A stretch of 64,000 nt of DNA from Devosia algicola (lineage in GTDB: Bacteria; Pseudomonadota; Alphaproteobacteria; Rhizobiales; Devosiaceae). The first letter of the stretch is position 1. Every line of letters starts with the position of its first letter. A model generated the notes under the pieces. It saw nothing but the letters and a program-made list of their open reading frames with translations. It was not told the origin of the DNA and did no database searches. A program made the translations under genes and the position numbers. The stretch is from NCBI RefSeq assembly GCF_028816455.1, contig NZ_CP118246.1:3424501-3488500 (forward strand). Direction: 5' to 3'. Below are positions 63,637 through 64,000 of this stretch, piece by piece.

Positions 63637-64000
63637 TCAGCGCTTGGGCAGGGCATAAGCGATAATGGAATCGCCCGCTTCAGTGCCGGTTGAACCGTGA
63701 CCGCCCGCCACCACAATAACGAACTGGCGCTGGCTGGCCTCCGACCAATAGGCTCATCGGTGTCGCCTGCCCACCAGCGGGCAGTCGGCTCTGCCACAAT
63801 TGCTTGCCGGTGGTGACATCGTAGGCGCGCGCATAATAGTCCAGCGTGCCCGAAAGGAACGCAACGCCGCCCTTTGTAACTATGGGACCACCGATTCCCG
63901 GTACGCCCATTTTGAGCGGCAACGGCACAGGCGACAGATCCTGCACCGTGCCATTGACATGTTTGTATACGATCTGGCCCGTGGTCAGGTCCGCACCCGC
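63637..64000 (-). CDS. gcd: Membrane-bound PQQ-dependent glucose dehydrogenase, C-terminal end, frame interrupted (partial)
   Basis: C-terminal 120 residues or so of a quinoprotein dehydrogenase; the gene continues past the right edge. GVPGIGGPIVTKGGVAFLSG and ARAYDVTTGKQLWQSRLPAG are typical beta-propeller segments of the Gcd type. An extra base at AGGCT (63750-63754) breaks the frame. Removing it gives ATPMSYWSEASQRQFVIVV and then AGGHGSTGTEAGDSII, ending ALPKR at 63637. That ending matches membrane glucose dehydrogenases, but the substrate class is from family resemblance only. Confidence 0.85.

Overview
The window looks like a housekeeping stretch of an alphaproteobacterial chromosome, most likely Hyphomicrobiales and perhaps Devosiaceae. 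The pointers are: separate atpF and atpF' genes in an atpI-B-E-F'-F operon apart from F1, a CcrM-type methylase, a split glycine decarboxylase (gcvPA/gcvPB) behind a tandem glycine riboswitch, a ctaG-cox3-SURF1 block, CoxF-like and PA0069-type proteins, and dispersed GC-rich palindromes typical of this order. I see no prophage, insertion sequence, CRISPR array, tRNA or rRNA.

Layout. 1-5.7 kb: cytochrome c oxidase assembly (CoxF end, CtaG, Cox3, SURF1), threonine synthase, an M16 processing peptidase and a GNAT acetyltransferase. 5.9-11.6 kb: a membrane GGDEF/EAL protein, YqgE, a DsbD-like exported protein, a peroxiredoxin and a lipoprotein. 11.7-17.1 kb: glycine riboswitch and gcvT-gcvH-gcvPA-gcvPB-HD hydrolase. 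17.1-19.9 kb (minus strand): F0 ATP synthase operon with a near-consensus promoter. 20-24.9 kb (minus): smc, dsbA, dciA. 25-35.8 kb: mutY, an FkbM-like methyltransferase, a secreted SUOX-like protein paired with a GGDEF-EAL protein, a low-GC GFA gene bracketed by 57-bp direct repeats, ccrM, rnhB, a PA0069-type radical SAM gene and a DHA2-type MFS pump. 35.9-44.9 kb: infA, a SulP transporter, a repeat-rich intergenic region, GST, an APH-like kinase, moaB, an MFS transporter, uracil-DNA glycosylase and ETF-ubiquinone oxidoreductase. 45-64 kb: TPR protein, ispE, polyprenyl synthase, a TrmN6-like methyltransferase, glyQ, LemA, DUF2207, glyS, a minus-strand HDAC-xseB-sco-tlyA block, Sua5, DnaJ, pdxH, DUF1499, an MBL hydrolase, bioY and the end of a PQQ glucose dehydrogenase.

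The most striking signal is not a gene. At least 18 otherwise normal genes, several of them essential (smc, atpI, polyprenyl synthase) or broadly conserved (the glycine cleavage genes), are split by single-base insertions. I located 22 of these, and every one lies at the centre of an AGCT core inside GAGCT/AGCTC, so the sequence reads AG-N-CT (AGGCTC 17 times, GAGCCT 4 times, AGACTC once on the plus strand). Removing the extra base restores the family sequence each time. Only two further frame breaks were found, both in homopolymers. The best reading is a systematic, strand-biased base-calling error at a modified motif, which would itself be evidence of a GAGCT-type DNA modification. CDS ends below are the repaired ends, and each repair is stated.
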